DNA of 64,000 bases, taken from the NCBI GenBank assembly GCA_012932295.1, contig JAAONU010000019.1, positions 33,395,913 to 33,459,912 on the forward strand, given 5' to 3'. Below the pieces are notes generated by a model. The model ran no database searches. It was not told the DNA's origin and saw nothing but the letters and a program-made list of their open reading frames with translations. Source of the stretch: Cyclina sinensis. Its lineage: Eukaryota > Mollusca > Bivalvia > Venerida > Veneridae. The translations under genes were made by a program, and so were the position numbers. Each line of letters opens with the position of its first letter. Position 1 is the first letter of the stretch. Positions 1-11,899 of the stretch are shown in pieces.

Positions 1-1867
1 TCATCTTGGATCAAAAACTAGGTCACACAGCCCAAATATGGAAAAACCTTGTTGACACCCTAGAGGTAACATTTTCAACCCGAATATCCTGGAAATTTGT
101 CAGAAAAGTTTTTTCCATGTTTTCTAGGTCAAGTTCGAATATGGGTCATCTGGGGTCAGAAACTAGGTCACAGAGCCCAAAAATAGAAATATCTTGTTAA
201 GACTCTAGAGGCTACTGTTTCAGTCCAAATATCCTGGCAGTTTGTTGGTTGGTTGTTCAAATTATTAGATTAGGTTAAAGGTCACGGAGGTTTAAAATAG
301 ATTTATCTACTGTACCTCATAAAGCCTTCATTTATAGACCAGTATCTTTGATATTCAATATATAGGTTCCTTGCATGGACCTCTAACCATGGGTAGGGTT
401 TGAGGTCACTGGGTCAAGGTCAAGTTCACCATAGCTTATAATAGATATTTCTACTTTCTGTCATAGAGCCTTTATATATTGACTGATATTTTACATATTT
501 GGTTTGTAGGCACTTATATATTTTCAATTAAAATATGAAATACTGCTTAACAGGAAACCTACAGCCAAAGTACTCAGGTGAGAGATCCAGGGCCATCATG
601 GCCCTCTTGTTCTCCAAAACTAATAGGACTAGACCTTAGATATTTGGTGTAGAGTATTGTGTAGAGAACCTTTACCAGTATTGTTTATATCTTGGCCCCA
701 GGGTTAAAATTGGCCCCAACCTGGGGGCCCTTAATATGTAAAAAAGGCAATCTTTAAAAATCTTCTTACTGGAAACCTCAATGCCTACAGCTTAGATATT
801 TGATATCTAGCATTGTCTAGTGGATGTCTACCAAGTTTGTTCAAATTATGTTCCCTGGGTCAAAATTGGCCATGCCCCAGGGTTCTCTTGGTTTACATAG
901 ATTTATATAGGAAAAACATGAAAAATTTTGGTCTTTGTCCGTCGTCTGTCAACCGTGGACTGTCAACAATTTCATTCAAACGACATCTCCTCTGAAACTT
1001 TTGGGCCAAATTTGATAAAACTTATCAAAGAATTCAATTCCATCAAGAACTCTGGTTGCTATGGCAACTTAAAGTAAAAACTTTGAAAATCTTCTTGTCT
1101 GAAACCACAAGGCCCTGAGCCTTAAGATTTGGTATGTAGCATTGTCTAGTGGACCTTTATCAAGTTTGTTCAAATAATGCCCCTGGGGTCAAATTTGGCC
1201 CTACCCTAGGGGTCAATGGATTTTACATAGGCTTATATAGTGAAACTTTAAAAATCTTCTTGTTTGAAACCACAAGGCCCTGAGCCTTAAGATTTGGTAT
1301 GGAAAATTGTCTAGTGAACCTCTACCAAGTTTGTTCAAATTATGCCCCTGGGGTCAAATTTGGCCCAGCCACGGGGTCAACTGATTTAACATAGTTAAAC
1401 TTTAAAAATCTTCTTGTCTGAAACCACAAGGCCCAGAGCCTTAAGATTTGGTATGTAGCAATGTCGTGTGGAACTCTTCCAAGTTTGTTCAAATTAAGCC
1501 CCTGTGGTCAAATTTGGCCACTTCTCAGGGGTCAGTGGATTTTACATAGGCTTATATAGTAAAACTTTAAAAATCTTCTTGTCTGAAACCACAAGGCCTA
1601 GAATCTAAGATTTGGTTTGTAGTATTGTCTTGTGGACGTCTACCAAGTTCGTTCAAATTATGCTCCTGGGATCAAATTTGGCCCAGCCCCGGGGGTCACA
1701 TGTTTTACATAGGGAAAACTTTGAAAATCTTCTTGTTTGTATAAAATATGAGATCTTTGAATATCTTCAGTTAGAAAATGTAATGTTGCATCTGATGTTT
1801 GCTTTACGGTAGACCCTCAGGCAAAGTACTCAGGTGAGCGATCCAGGGCCATCATGGCCCTCTTGTT
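1..1867 (+). mobile_element. HINE-like element, family A1, with two 3' termini
   Basis: The window opens inside an A2-type core (AACACTCTAGAGG units with GGTCATCTGGGGTCA). That part ends at 611 with CTCAGGTGAG, the hairpin GGGCCATCATGGCCC and CTTGTT. From 612 the sequence continues in mid-core of an A1 copy (units with CTTCTTGTCTGAAACC and CCAAGTTTGTTCAAATTATG) and reaches a second identical terminus at 1867. Either one copy was inserted into another or a 3' end was duplicated. Short open frames here are repeat shadows. Confidence 0.75.
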
Positions 1868-2040
1868 TGTTTTTTAGCTACAGCAATGAAATTTGGACCA
1901 TATGCACAGTTTTTCATTTCAATTTCAAAAATGTCATCGCATGACCTATATTTTTGACCTACTGACCTACTTTTTGTTTTTGGAGCTCTGGCAATGAAAT
2001 TTGGACCATGTGTACAGTTTTTGTTTTCACTGCGTTAGCA
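1868..2040 (+). repeat. Remnant of GAAATTTGGACCATGTG array
   Basis: Two diverged units containing ATGAAATTTGGACCATGTG and CAGTTTTTG-type text. The same unit recurs four times at 16830-17291 and once near 34710. It seems to be the core of another short element family that ends in a GGCC hairpin plus CTTGTT. No gene is visible. Confidence 0.6.
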
Positions 2041-2593
2041 GGGAATACAGAGTTACCTTATTTCCAGACTCTAAACAATGCTTCAGGAAGTTCCTGAGAG
2101 CATTCTAATTTAGTGTTCCGCAGCTGACAAAATAGTGCATAGAACTTGGCAATGTGGTACAAATGCGTAACTATCTTATAGATAATTGTTGTTAAATGTA
2201 ATACTTCACTTTTTGCTATCTTTAATTGCCTTAATTGTATTTAGTGAGAGATTTGAGAAAAATCATGGCGCATGATTCTTACGCAATTTTCTCGACCAAT
2301 CGCTCATTTTGGGAGTATCGTTAGTCTAGTTCTCGTTTCAGCCTTACGTTCATTCATTGCCGGATACCAACTTAATTGTGCCGCCAAAAAGCTAATTATG
2401 ATGAAAAAGTACATAACTTTATGAAAGAATTTACTTTTTTTGTTTAATGTTAATTTATATATTAGTTCTGCACATCGACTTAACTACATTTTAAATATAT
2501 ACAGAACTGTAGCTTATGTTAGACTACTTATGTTAGACTACTAAAAGGAATGTAATGATCACGTGATCAATATTTCCGGTTTCCATTCATCGG
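2041..2593 (+). promoter_or_regulatory. Possible promoter of an unidentified gene
   Basis: Low-copy DNA ahead of a candidate first exon. Visible elements are a CCAAT at 2296-2300, a direct repeat of CTTATGTTAGACTA near 2513-2541, the 14-bp perfect palindrome TGATCACGTGATCA at 2556-2569 (an E-box core CACGTG) and an ETS-type TTTCCGG just after it. A consensus splice donor follows at 2621. Promoter function is inference from this clustering, and no TATA box was recognised. Confidence 0.3.
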
Positions 2594-2620
2594 ATGATTC
2601 AAAACAACAAGGAAGAACAC
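2594..2620 (+). CDS. Candidate first coding exon or 5' UTR exon, unknown gene
   Basis: An ATG at 2594 opens nine codons (MIQNNKEEH) ending exactly at a strong donor, CAC|GTAAGT at 2621. Phase 0 matches the acceptor at 6508, whose exon itself begins with ATG, so this exon could be coding or only 5' UTR. The A1 element at 2710-5692 would then lie in intron 1. The call rests on splice signals and phase only; no homology was recognised. Confidence 0.22.
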
Positions 2621-2709
2621 GTAAGTTTACATCTATTCGTTTGCTTGCTATATGCTGATGTAAACTGATGTCATTTAGATTTATCTAATCTAAATTTGTG
2701 TTGTTTTTT

Positions 2710-5692
2710 AGCTCACCTGAGCACAAAGTGCTCAAGGTGAGCTTTTGTGATCGCCTGATGTCCGTCGTCCGTGCGTGTGTGCGTGCATCATCAACTTTTT
2801 CTTCAAACAACTTCTTCTCCTGAACTGCTGGGCCAATCTTGCTGAAACTTTGCAGGAATGTTACTTGCATGAAGCTTTACCAAAATTGTTCAAATGGTTC
2901 AGGTCCATTGCTATTCTAGGCTACAGGAGCTAAAAATAGATTTTCAAAGTTGGAACTTTAAAAATCTTCTTCTCCGAAACCACAAGGCCTGGAGCTTAGA
3001 TATTTGGTATGAAGCATCATCTAGTGGACCTCTACCATGTTTGTTCAAATTATGACCGTGGGGTCAAACCTGACCCCATCCCAGGGGTCAGTTGATTTTA
3101 CATAGATTTATATAGGGAAAACTTAAAAAATCGTCTTGTCAGAAACCACAAGGCCTAGAGTTAAGATATTTGGTGTGCAGCATTGTCCAGTGGACCTTTA
3201 CCAAGTTTGTTCAAATCATGGCTCCTGGGTCAAAAATGGCCCAGCCCCGGGGGTCACATGTTTTACATAGAGTTATATAGGAAAAACTTTAAAAAAATCT
3301 TTTTGTCAGAAACTGCAAGGCCTAGAGTTTAGATATTTGGTGTTCAAATCATGGCTCCTGGGTCAAAAATGGCCCCGCCCCAGGGGTCAAATGTTTTATA
3401 TAGAGTTATATAGGAAAAACTTAAAAAAATCTTCTTGTCAGAAACCGCAAGGCCTAGAGTTTAGATATTTGGTGTGCAGCATTGTCCAGTGGACCTCTAC
3501 TAAGTTTCTTCAAATTATAGCCACTGTGTCAAAATAGGCCCCACCTCGGGGGTCAATTGATTTTACATAGGCTTATATAGGAAATCTTTAAAAGTCTTCT
3601 TCTCAGAATTCACAATGCCTAGATATTTGGTATGTAGCATTGTCTAGTAGACCTCTATCAAGTTAGTTCAAATTATGTCCCCTGGGTCAAAATTGGCCAC
3701 GCCCCAGTGTTCTCTTGATTTACATATAGTTATATAGGAAAAACATGAAAAATCATTTTTCTCTGAAACTAATAGGACTAGACCTTAGATATTTGGTGTG
3801 GAGTATTGTGTTGAGAACCTTTACCAGTATTGTTTATATGTTGGCCCCAGGGTCAAAATTGGCCCCACTCCGGGGGCCCTTAATACAGTGGAACTTCCGA
3901 AAACCGAACCTTCTAAAAACCGGAAACTTCTGAAATCTGAACAATTATCTCAGTCCCGAAATTTCTCCCTCTGTTTTCTATGTAAATCATACTTCTGAAA
4001 TCCGGAACTTCCGAATTCTGAATTCCGGACGATTTTTCCGTAAAATTTAGTTTAAATCAATGCAATTTTACTTTCAAATACCGGAAAAATAAAAAAAAAG
4101 TGCAAAGAGACAGACCTAAGATCGCAAACCCTGCGGCAAAAATGTCACGCTCTATCTATTGTTTACCAATTAGCGGTGATCTTTTATTTTGACATGCGTT
4201 AGAATAACAAGTTGTCAATCTGAAATTGACATGCAGCCGAATATATCGATAATTAGACAGCGGTAAATAAAACAAAGCGATGATTAGTGGATTAATAACT
4301 GGTGTCAGCTACAAGCAACTTTAAGGATTAAATTGTAATAGTGGTGTCATAAAAGGCGTAATTAGTTAGCCAACATCGGCCAATGTGTTGGTTATTCTAA
4401 TTGGCGATTTTTTCAAACTGTTATAAAGGTATGCAAAATGTAGCTTTGTTCTGACATATAGAAACGTGTTTGCACATAATACAGTATACATGTATATGTA
4501 TTTAAAAACATTGACATTTTTCTAATAAAATATATACGTGTGAAATGTTTTCATTAATTTTGATTTTGTATTGTTTCCCATGTTACAAACGTTTACGCTC
4601 AACAATACTGACTGCATTCACTATCATTAAGAACTACTGGTGTTTGGCACCTGTACTTGTCCAGATCATTCGTACTTCTGAATTCCGGAAACTTCCAAAA
4701 TCCGAACTTTTTGTCCGGTCCCATGGGTGTTCGGTTTTCGGAAGTTCCACTGTATGTAAAAAAGGCAATCTTTAAAAATCTTCTTACTGGAAACCTCAAT
4801 GCTTACAGCTTAGATATTTGGTATGCAGCATTGTCGAGTAGATGTCTACCAAGTTTGTTCAAATTATGTCCCCTGGGTCAAAATTAGCCACGCCCCAGGG
4901 TTCTCTTGGTTTACATATAGTTATATAGGAAAAACATGAAAAATCATTTTTCTTCCAAACTACTAGGACTAGACCTTAGATATTTGGTGTGGAGTATTGT
5001 GTTGAGAACCTTTACCAGTATTGTTTATTTGTTGGCCCCGGGGTCAAAATTGGCCCCGCCCTGGGGGCCCTTAATATGTAAAAAAGGCAATCTTTAAAAA
5101 CCTTCTTACTGGAAACCCCAATCCTACAGCTTAGATATTTGGTATGCAGGATTGTCTAGTGAACCTCTACCTAGTGTGTTTGAAAAATGTCCCTGGGGTC
5201 ACTATTGGCCCTGCCCGAGGGGTCACAAGTTTTAAATAGCAGTATAGAAGAAAATCTTTAAAAATCTTCTTGTCTGAAACCACAAGGCCTAGAATTTTAA
5301 AATTTGGCATGAAGCAAGCTTTATCAAGCTTTTTTGAAATTATTAGATTAGGTTAAAGGTCACGGAGGCTAAAAATAGATTTATCTACTGTACCTCATAA
5401 AGCCTTCATTTATAGACCAATATCTTTGATATTCAGTATATAGGTTCCTTGCATGGACGTCTACCGATGGGTAGGGTTTGAGGTCACTGGGTCAAGGTCA
5501 AGGTCACCATAGCTTATGATAGATATTTCTACTTTCTGTCATAGAGCCTTTATTTATTGACCGATATTTTACATATTTGGTTTGTAGGCACTTACATATT
5601 TTCAATTAAAAAATGAAATACTGCTTAACAGCAAACCTACAGCCAAAGTACTCAGGTGAGCGATCCAGGGCCATCATGGCCCTCTTCTTGTT
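2710..5692 (+). mobile_element. HINE-like element, family A1, with nested MITE
   Basis: Starts directly after a T run with AGCTCACCTGAGCAC and its palindromic partner GTGCTCAAGGTGAGCT, followed by a GTCCGTCGTCCGTG tract. The core holds tandem ~140-bp units, each with GAAACCACAAGGCCTAGAG, TTAGATATTTGGT, CCAAGTTTGTTCAAAT and a GGTCAAAA...GGCCCCGCCC segment. The right end has AAGGTCAAGGTCACCATAGC, then CTCAGGTGAGC (inverse of the start), the hairpin GGGCCATCATGGCCC and CTTGTT. It is interrupted at 3886-4752 by a TA-flanked MITE. Confidence 0.75.
3886..4752. mobile_element. Tc1/mariner (pogo-like) MITE, copy 1
   Basis: An 867-bp element with terminal inverted repeats CAGTGGAACTTCCGAAAACC, flanked by TA on both sides (3884-3885 and 4753-4754). 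A TA duplication and a CAGT start fit the Tc1/mariner superfamily, pogo/Tigger-like by the ends. It carries no transposase ORF. The interior repeats TTCCGAA/TTCGGAA motifs near both ends. A related copy is at 36014-36896, and both sit inside A1 elements. Confidence 0.75.
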
Positions 5693-6507
5693 TTTATAAA
5701 CAATGGTTCCCCCTGAGTTAGAGAACTGTGCTGCCGCAAACAGACGTCGAGACCTACAATTTTCAACTAAATTTAAAAGTTAAATTGTTTACATTATTGA
5801 TAACAGTCATCTTCATTTTTGCTTATTTACTACCACACACTTTTAAAAATTAAACGTTTCGGCCTTAAAAACCTGGTCTTTTTGGCCCTTTTCTTATGTA
5901 AATATGAAAAACAGAATAACAATTTGGTAATTGGTGAAAGAAAATGAACATTAAATGGCCCTTTTAAAGGAGTCCAAAACAAACAAAAAGGGTATATTGT
6001 ATTTTCAGTAATGAAATGTTAACCCACCAAAGCCTCCAAATGTAGAAGCAAAAAAGTCCATTTATGTTCTTTTCAAGTTTGAAAATCTGAAATGCATGAC
6101 CAGTTTTAGCCAGGGAAAGTCATGAATGGGTTTTAAAGGTAGATTCACGTTGATATTAACTGTATTTTTCTGCAAATTTATTAGGTATCAGGAGAGCATG
6201 GGTATCCGGTTTGAAGGGGTTAATTACATGGAGGTCTCATAGGATCATCCGGTTTAGAGGGGCTCTAGTTTGGAGGGTTCTATTGTACTGATGAACTTTA
6301 ACCAATCCAGGCAGCTATTACAATAATTTGTTGAAATCTCATCTAGCATCGGTATTGAAGTATACTTCAAATGTATTAAGAAGAGGATGACTAAGTACAT
6401 GTATAACAGAAATTGCATGAACAGATGCACATATCATTTCATCAATGATCACTGTTACTTGATTGCTTTTTATTGACAAGAATTCAAAATTCCTTTTTCT
6501 TTTACAG
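5693..6507. other. Low-copy intron or intergenic DNA
   Basis: No repeat family that recurs in the window and no convincing ORF. It ends in a polypyrimidine tract and AG (CTTTTTCTTTTACAG) that forms the acceptor of the candidate exon at 6508. Confidence 0.4.
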
Positions 6508-6599
6508 ATGACAGATATTACTGATGTCATAAGGGTATATTTTTCCAGCCCCAGTGATATGAGCCTCAGGGATAATGTGGCTGTTGGTCAGTTAATTAG
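6508..6599 (+). CDS. Candidate coding exon of an unidentified gene
   Basis: A 92-bp open segment preceded by an excellent acceptor (TTTTTCTTTTACAG) and followed by the donor ATTAG|GTACAAG. It begins with ATG and reads MTDITDVIRVYFSSP, later LRDNVAVGQLI, ending in phase 2 with AG. Two downstream candidates accept this phase, at 8894 and 9855; they may be alternative or successive exons, but the 8894 exon ends in phase 0 and does not join the 9855 frame directly. The amino-acid make-up is protein-like, but I do not recognise the family. A pair of chance splice signals cannot be ruled out. Confidence 0.35.
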
Positions 6600-7012
6600 G
6601 TACAAGTGGAAGGACAGCTAGGAGAAAGGAAGCTCTGTCAGTTAAGGCAGAGAAGTGGTGATATTGACATGCAACCCTCTAAAGTTTAGAATTTTAATGG
6701 TATGTGTTGATAGTGTAGTGCTTTCTTATAGCAAAATTAATCACCCGCTTAATAGCTCCTCCGGTATGTTAACATATTGAGTTTAATGCATATATTTAGC
6801 CTGTGGTACCTTTCCCTTTTATTAGTTCAGTTGATGAGGAAAAGTAACAATTACCTGTTTTATTTGTTCGGTTAAGTGCTGACTGTCAGTCCAGGGATTA
6901 TGGATTCAAAAACCATGCTACGCAAGAAATTTCTGATCAAGAACATTATGTCTTAGACTCTTAAGATCTTTCACTAGATGTCTGATTTAAGTAAGGATAA
7001 AGCCAGTCCACC

Positions 7013-7173
7013 AGGGTTTTCATTAAGTTTTTTAGTTGGAGGAGTACATGTAAAGTAGGCAGGTGATTTGCTGCCAGTTTGTTATAAAATAAGCCTGATT
7101 TGAAGAAAAGTAAGCGGGAAAAAATCGAAAATAGCCGGGTAATTTACCCAGCTTCCAGGTCTTTATGAAACCC
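7013..7173. repeat. Short MITE-like repeat, copy 1
   Basis: About 160 bp bounded by imperfect inverted ends (GGGTTTTCATTAAG on the left, TTTATGAAACCCC on the right). It contains GGAGTACATGTAAAGTAGGC and TTGCTGCCAGTTTGTTATAA. A close copy lies at 9340-9488. No ORF; superfamily unknown. Confidence 0.5.
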
Positions 7174-8203
7174 CTTTGGAGTCCATTGCAAAGAGATCTG
7201 TATATGTAAGACTTGAAGTACTCAGGATGAATAACTATGAAGTCAAAGCTAGAAGGGTGAACTTAACCCAGCCATATGAGCCAAAAAGGTGTTGAAACCA
7301 GGCATTGAATACAAAATAGACAATAAAAATAGGACTTTGATACATTAAATTTTTTTTTTCCTTTCCTTTGCTTTTAAGTTACTTGCATGAAGGATTCTGC
7401 TATAAAGTTATAACCGGACTGACATCAAAGATCCATGACATTATACTGTGTCAAACAACCCTGTGTAAGATGGTCTTACTTTTTCACTAAAATTCCATAT
7501 ACCAGTTATTTATAGATTTACATAGGCTTGCTTTTAACTAGGCTTCCAGAAAATCCTGCAGTTAAGACATTGTTCTCAAAGGTGTTCTTTTGCTAACATT
7601 TGCACTTCCTTCCATGTATGAAGGTATTTTCTACATACAAAATATTTAAAGCAGCTTCTTCACAGAAGATCTTGTTGAAAATAAATTGTTTTGCTTCATG
7701 CAATTTGGTTGTCAGGACATCTTAAAGTCAGAATGCTGTATTGTTAATATTAAGTGTTAAGTATACTTCACATGTATGGAAAAAGTGTAAGCTAAGACTA
7801 TGGCCAAAAATAGATTACGATCATCCTAACGAAGATAAATAGTGATCATGCTTAATTAATGCATTTTAAGCTAAGGAGTGTTACACTTGGGCAATGTATC
7901 ACTCATTTGCAAGCTCTTTCTTCAAGTAAAGAAAATAACTTATTTAAATAAAGAATTTATACTATTTTAGAGGTACATGTATTTAATGGCATTGAGAAAC
8001 TTCCTTCTGCTTTTGACAACCCTTACATCTTCTATAGCCAAGCACACAGTACCAATACTGAATAACATTTAGAAGTACTAGGTTTGTAGATATCTAGATA
8101 GAATTTAGTTTGACTTAGCTGCTGTAATGAAAGAATTAAATTACAGCTACCGGTAACTGCAAGATACTGCCCTGCCCACCTGCCCCCTAATTTTTGTGTC
8201 TCT

Positions 8204-8720
8204 TGCTACAAAGTAACATGGCATATAGGGATCACTTATTTGTCGTCTGTCCGTCCTTCACAAAACTTGTCCGGGCTGCTTCTCAAAAGCTACTGGTGTG
8301 ATTTCATCCAAACTTAACAGGAATTATCAGTTTTAAGTCTAGTTGTGCATAGAATCCGCATTTTCGGGTTCAATGCTTTTTGTCAAAGTTATGGCCCTTT
8401 AATTATTTTTATCTTTAAAGTTTGTTCACACTTCTTCTCTTATACTACTAAGCATGAATAAAATGTTGTAGAATTGATCAGTACCTCAAGTACTTGCATA
8501 TATTAAATGGAATTTTTGGTAGAATGATTTTTGGCTGAGTTCTAGCCCTTGAATTAAAAAACTTTTTTAGCCAAGAGACTGTCCAATCAGCTGTAAATGC
8601 AACTGCTTTTTTGGCTACCATAAGGCAACATTTGTTATCACTGATCGCCCTTATGTTGAATGCCTTATTAAAACTTCCTCAGCACTATTTGGAAATAAAC
8701 CAGTGATTTAATGGTGTCAG
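8204..8720 (+). repeat. HINE-like family F fragment
   Basis: Begins with a GCTACAAAGTAAC near-palindrome, then CATATAGGGATCAC, a GTCGTCTGTCCGTCC tract, ACAAAACTTGTCCGG and GATTTCATCCAAACTTAACA. The same order is found inverted at 51903-52697. The right boundary is unclear because no hairpin end was seen. Confidence 0.45.
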
Positions 8721-8893
8721 TCAATTCTACATAGCGAAATATGGAAACAAATTCTTTTGTACCTTAACTGCAGGTTGGCAAGACTATTATGCTGTAGAAC
8801 ACAAAAGAAAAACTAGGATAGGCAATAACATGTGGTGACGGCATTGTCAAAAGTTCCCTGTGCTATGCCATTAACTTTCAAAGTTCCTTACAG

Positions 8894-9011
8894 TCATAAG
8901 AATAAAGGCCAGAAAATTCTTAACTTTCCTGCAGCCTTAACCTTTTCCACTGTTGAAGCACTGCGATCTCCAAAAAAGCACAAGATCTCCATTCAAGGCA
9001 AGCTTATTCAA
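8894..9011 (+). CDS. Candidate coding exon, unidentified gene (alternative)
   Basis: A 118-bp open segment preceded by CAAAGTTCCTTACAG and followed by CAA|GTAAAT. It starts in phase 2, as the exon ending at 6599 requires, and ends in phase 0. It reads with short protein-like stretches such as TFSTVEALRSPKKHK and ISIQGKLIQ. A second acceptor inside it, TTTCCTGCAG, would start the exon at 8935. It does not join in phase with the open frame at 9855, so it is either an alternative exon or a chance ORF. No family recognised. Confidence 0.25.
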
Positions 9012-9126
9012 GTAAATCATCCCCTTATTTCTGTTTTCTCTTGAATAGTATTCTTTGTTAAAACTGACATAAAAAGTACTGTAATGTTGTTCAGATCATT
9101 ATTTTGCTGGTATGTGCTAATTTTTT

Positions 9127-9692
9127 GCTCATGTGAGCTGTAGGCTTTTGGTATGCTATTAGTACCGGTCAATGTCCATAGTCATCTATCCACACTTAGT
9201 TTGTTAACACTCTGATGGTCACATTTTTGTCCGAATTGTCATGAAACTTAGTCAGGATGTTTGTCTTGGTAATTACTTGGACAAGTTTGAATATAATCAT
9301 CTGGGTTAAAACTAAGTTGCAGATCCCAAATATGGAACAAGGATTTCATTAAGTTTTTGAGTTGGAGGGAGTACATGTAAAGTAGGTGGGTGATTTGCTG
9401 CCAGTTTGTTATAAAATAAGCCTGATTTAAAGAAAAGTAGCCGGGAAAAAATTGAAAATACCCGGCTCCCGGGTCTGAATGAAACCCCTGTGGAAAAGCC
9501 TTGGTAACACTGTAGTAGTAATTTGTTTAGCCCAAATATCCTGGAAATTTCTCAGAAAAAGGTTGTTTTGGTAATTTCTAGGTGGATTTCGAAGATGGGT
9601 CATCTCTGGACAATAAACCAGGTCTGTAACAACTTTGTTAAAAGCATTCTTACTCAGGTGAGCGATATAGGGCCCATCATGGCTCTCTTGTT
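9127..9692 (+). mobile_element. HINE-like element, family A2, short copy
   Basis: Left end GCTCATGTGAGC, then GTTTGTTAACACTCTGATGG and GTCATGAAACTTAGTCAGG. It ends with ACTCAGGTGAGCGAT, a GGGCCCATCATGG hairpin variant and CTTGTT at 9692. A 150-bp MITE-like repeat (9340-9488) lies inside it. Confidence 0.65.
9340..9488. repeat. Short MITE-like repeat, copy 2
   Basis: Close copy of 7013-7173: same internal GGAGTACATGTAAAGTAGG and TTGCTGCCAGTTTGTTATAA, same inverted ends TTTCATTAAG and ATGAAACCCC. It interrupts the A2 element, so it inserted after that element. Confidence 0.5.
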
Positions 9693-9854
9693 TTAATAAC
9701 TTTTGACTGGTGTAGTGGGATGTCACAAGGCTTGTACTGCACTTCGACATACAAAAAATGTTTTTCAAGTCATTTATATTTGGGTACTTCCATATCAGTA
9801 CTACCTGTGCACTCATAGAACACATTACTGATTTGTAGAGTACATTTTTTCCAG

Positions 9855-9937
9855 GAAGAAGAATTTGGGTCAGTACAAGCTGGAGCCAGAAAAAGTCACC
9901 ATGAAGAACTCAGTGGTTGAGGATAATACTGGAATGG
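9855..9937 (+). CDS. Candidate coding exon, unidentified gene
   Basis: An 83-bp segment with acceptor TACATTTTTTCCAG and donor ATGG|GTTAAG. It starts in the phase left by the exon ending at 6599: AG plus G makes Arg, giving GQLI-R-KKNLGQ across the junction. It then reads YKLEPEKVTMKNSVVEDNTG. The match of phase and sites is the main support. It ends in phase 1; read-through into the intron would hit TAA two codons later. No homologous family recognised, and later exons were not found with confidence. Confidence 0.35.
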
Positions 9938-10241
9938 GTTAAGTTACTTTTTAGCATGAGTCTGCCCCTGCTGTTTTGAAAACCTACATGTATTGTGGAA
10001 CTCTCACCCCTCGCAAAGTGGTGGCATAAAAACAGTGAAGTTTCTTGAAATGTGTCTTGAAATTATTGCTAAATACTTTTTCTTGCTCTCTTTTTCTTTG
10101 TATAAAATATATCAAGGTGTCTTTAAAAACTTAAGTCTTGAAGAAAATTTTAAAGAAGTTGTTATAGGCAGCTATCGTGGGTGTATATTGCACTGCTAAC
10201 GGATGCACTCTTCATTTCTTATAAATGTACTTGATGTTTTT

Positions 10242-10590
10242 AGCTCACCTGAGCACTATGTGCTCAAGGTGAGCTTTTGTTTTCACCCTGTGTTCGTTGT
10301 GCATTGATTGTCATCAAATATTTACTTTAAACAACTTCTCCTTAACCACTCTCTGAAAGATGATAAAACTTTTCAGGAATCCACCTTGCATGAAGCTTGA
10401 TAAAAGTTATTCAAAGAACACTGGTTGGTATGGCAACAACAATGAACAACTTAAAAAAATCTTCTTGTTTGAAACTGCTAAGCACAGAGGTCTCAAATCT
10501 GGTGTGTAACCTTGTCCAGTGGAGCTCAACCATCTTGACAGTACACATACACATGCAAAAAAAACACAAAGAAATATTTAAAAAATAGAT
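10242..10590 (+). mobile_element. HINE-like A1 element, 3'-truncated
   Basis: Left palindrome AGCTCACCTGAGCAC with GTGCTCAAGGTGAGC after a T run, then one decayed unit (CTTCTTGTTTGAAACTGC, GTCCAGTGGAGCTC). No hairpin end; the copy fades into AT-rich low-copy DNA (10591-10864) in which I see nothing. Confidence 0.6.
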
Positions 10591-10864
10591 TTTTAAGATA
10601 AATTGTTACAGTGTAGAAATTTTTCCATTCTTTTTCTTAGTCATACCTCATAAATAGGTATTTCACTATGTATGAATAAAAAGATTAGACATCTGCACTA
10701 TTTTTGTAACATAAGATAATACTAAAATTGTTCAAAGTGTGCGATTTACATAAAAGTAATGTTGCAAAGTTTGTGGTAATAGCATCATTCTTTAAGTCCT
10801 TTAACTATGTGTTCTCCAGCCATTGATCATCCTTTTGATTTAATTTTTTCACATCATGCTTTTT

Positions 10865-11828
10865 AGCTCACCTGAGCTTAACGTGCTCGCGGTGAGCTAT
10901 TGTGAGCCCCCTGTGTTCGTCGTGCGTCGTCAACAATTACATAAAAATAACATCTCCTCTAAAACTACTGACTGCACATTAACCAAACTACACAGGAATG
11001 ATCCTTGGGTGGTCCACTTTCAAAGTTGTTCAAATGGTTCCGTTCTGTTGCATAAGTAGGTCACAGGGCCAAAAAAGAAGTTTCAAAAATGCAAATTAAA
11101 AAAATCTTCTTGTCAGAAAGTACAAGGCCCAGAGCTTTGATATTTAGTATATGACATCATCTATAGGTCCTATACCAAAGTTGTTCAAATTATGCCCATA
11201 GTGCCAAAATTGGCTCTGCCCTAGGGGTGTCATAGGTTTTCCTTATATGTATATAGAAAAAATTTAAGAAATCTTCTTCTCTGAAATGACAAAGGCTAGA
11301 GATTTGATATTTGGTGTAAGATATCATCTACAGGTCCTCTACCAAAATTGTTCAAATTATGCCCCTATGTATATAGTAAAAACTTAAAAATCTTCTCTTT
11401 TGAAATGACAAAGCCTAAAGTTTAGATATTTGGCATGAAATATTGTCTAGTGAACCTGTTCCAAGTTTGTTAAAATTATATCCCTGGGGTTAAAATTGGG
11501 CCTGCCCGGGGGTCATAGTTATTCTATTTGTGCATATAGTAAAAACATAAGAAAATTATCCTCTGAAGCTTCAAAGGCTAGAGCTTAGAAATTTGGCATG
11601 AAACATTGTGGACCTCTACAAACATTGTTATTGCCCTTGGGTCAAAATTGCCCCTGCCCTTGAGGTCATTGGTTTTCTTTATATACATACAAAAAAGTGA
11701 TCTCTGAAACCTAGAAAGCTAGAGCTTAGATATTTAACATGAGACATTGTCTGGTGGAACTATATCAAGATTGTTTAAATTAAAGCTTGGGGTCACATTT
11801 GGCCCTGCCCTAGGGGACTTAGTGACCT
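10865..11828 (+). mobile_element. HINE-like A1 element, diverged, 3'-truncated
   Basis: AGCTCACCTGAGC start with partner GCTCGCGGTGAGCT, then five to six diverged ~140-bp units (TTCAAATTATGCCC, CTTCTTGTCAGAAAG). It stops just before the next A1 start at 11836, without its own 3' hairpin, so it was cut by that insertion or lost its end. Confidence 0.6.
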
Positions 11829-11899
11829 ACTTTTTAGCTCACCTGAGCACGAAGTGCTCATGTGAGCTATTGTGATCTCATTTCGCCCGTCGTGCGTTA

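Noticed and set aside
8832..9044. 70-codon frame as an unspliced gene
   Set aside because: Kept only as a candidate exon (8894-9011); the rest crosses splice-like sites and has no recognisable motif.
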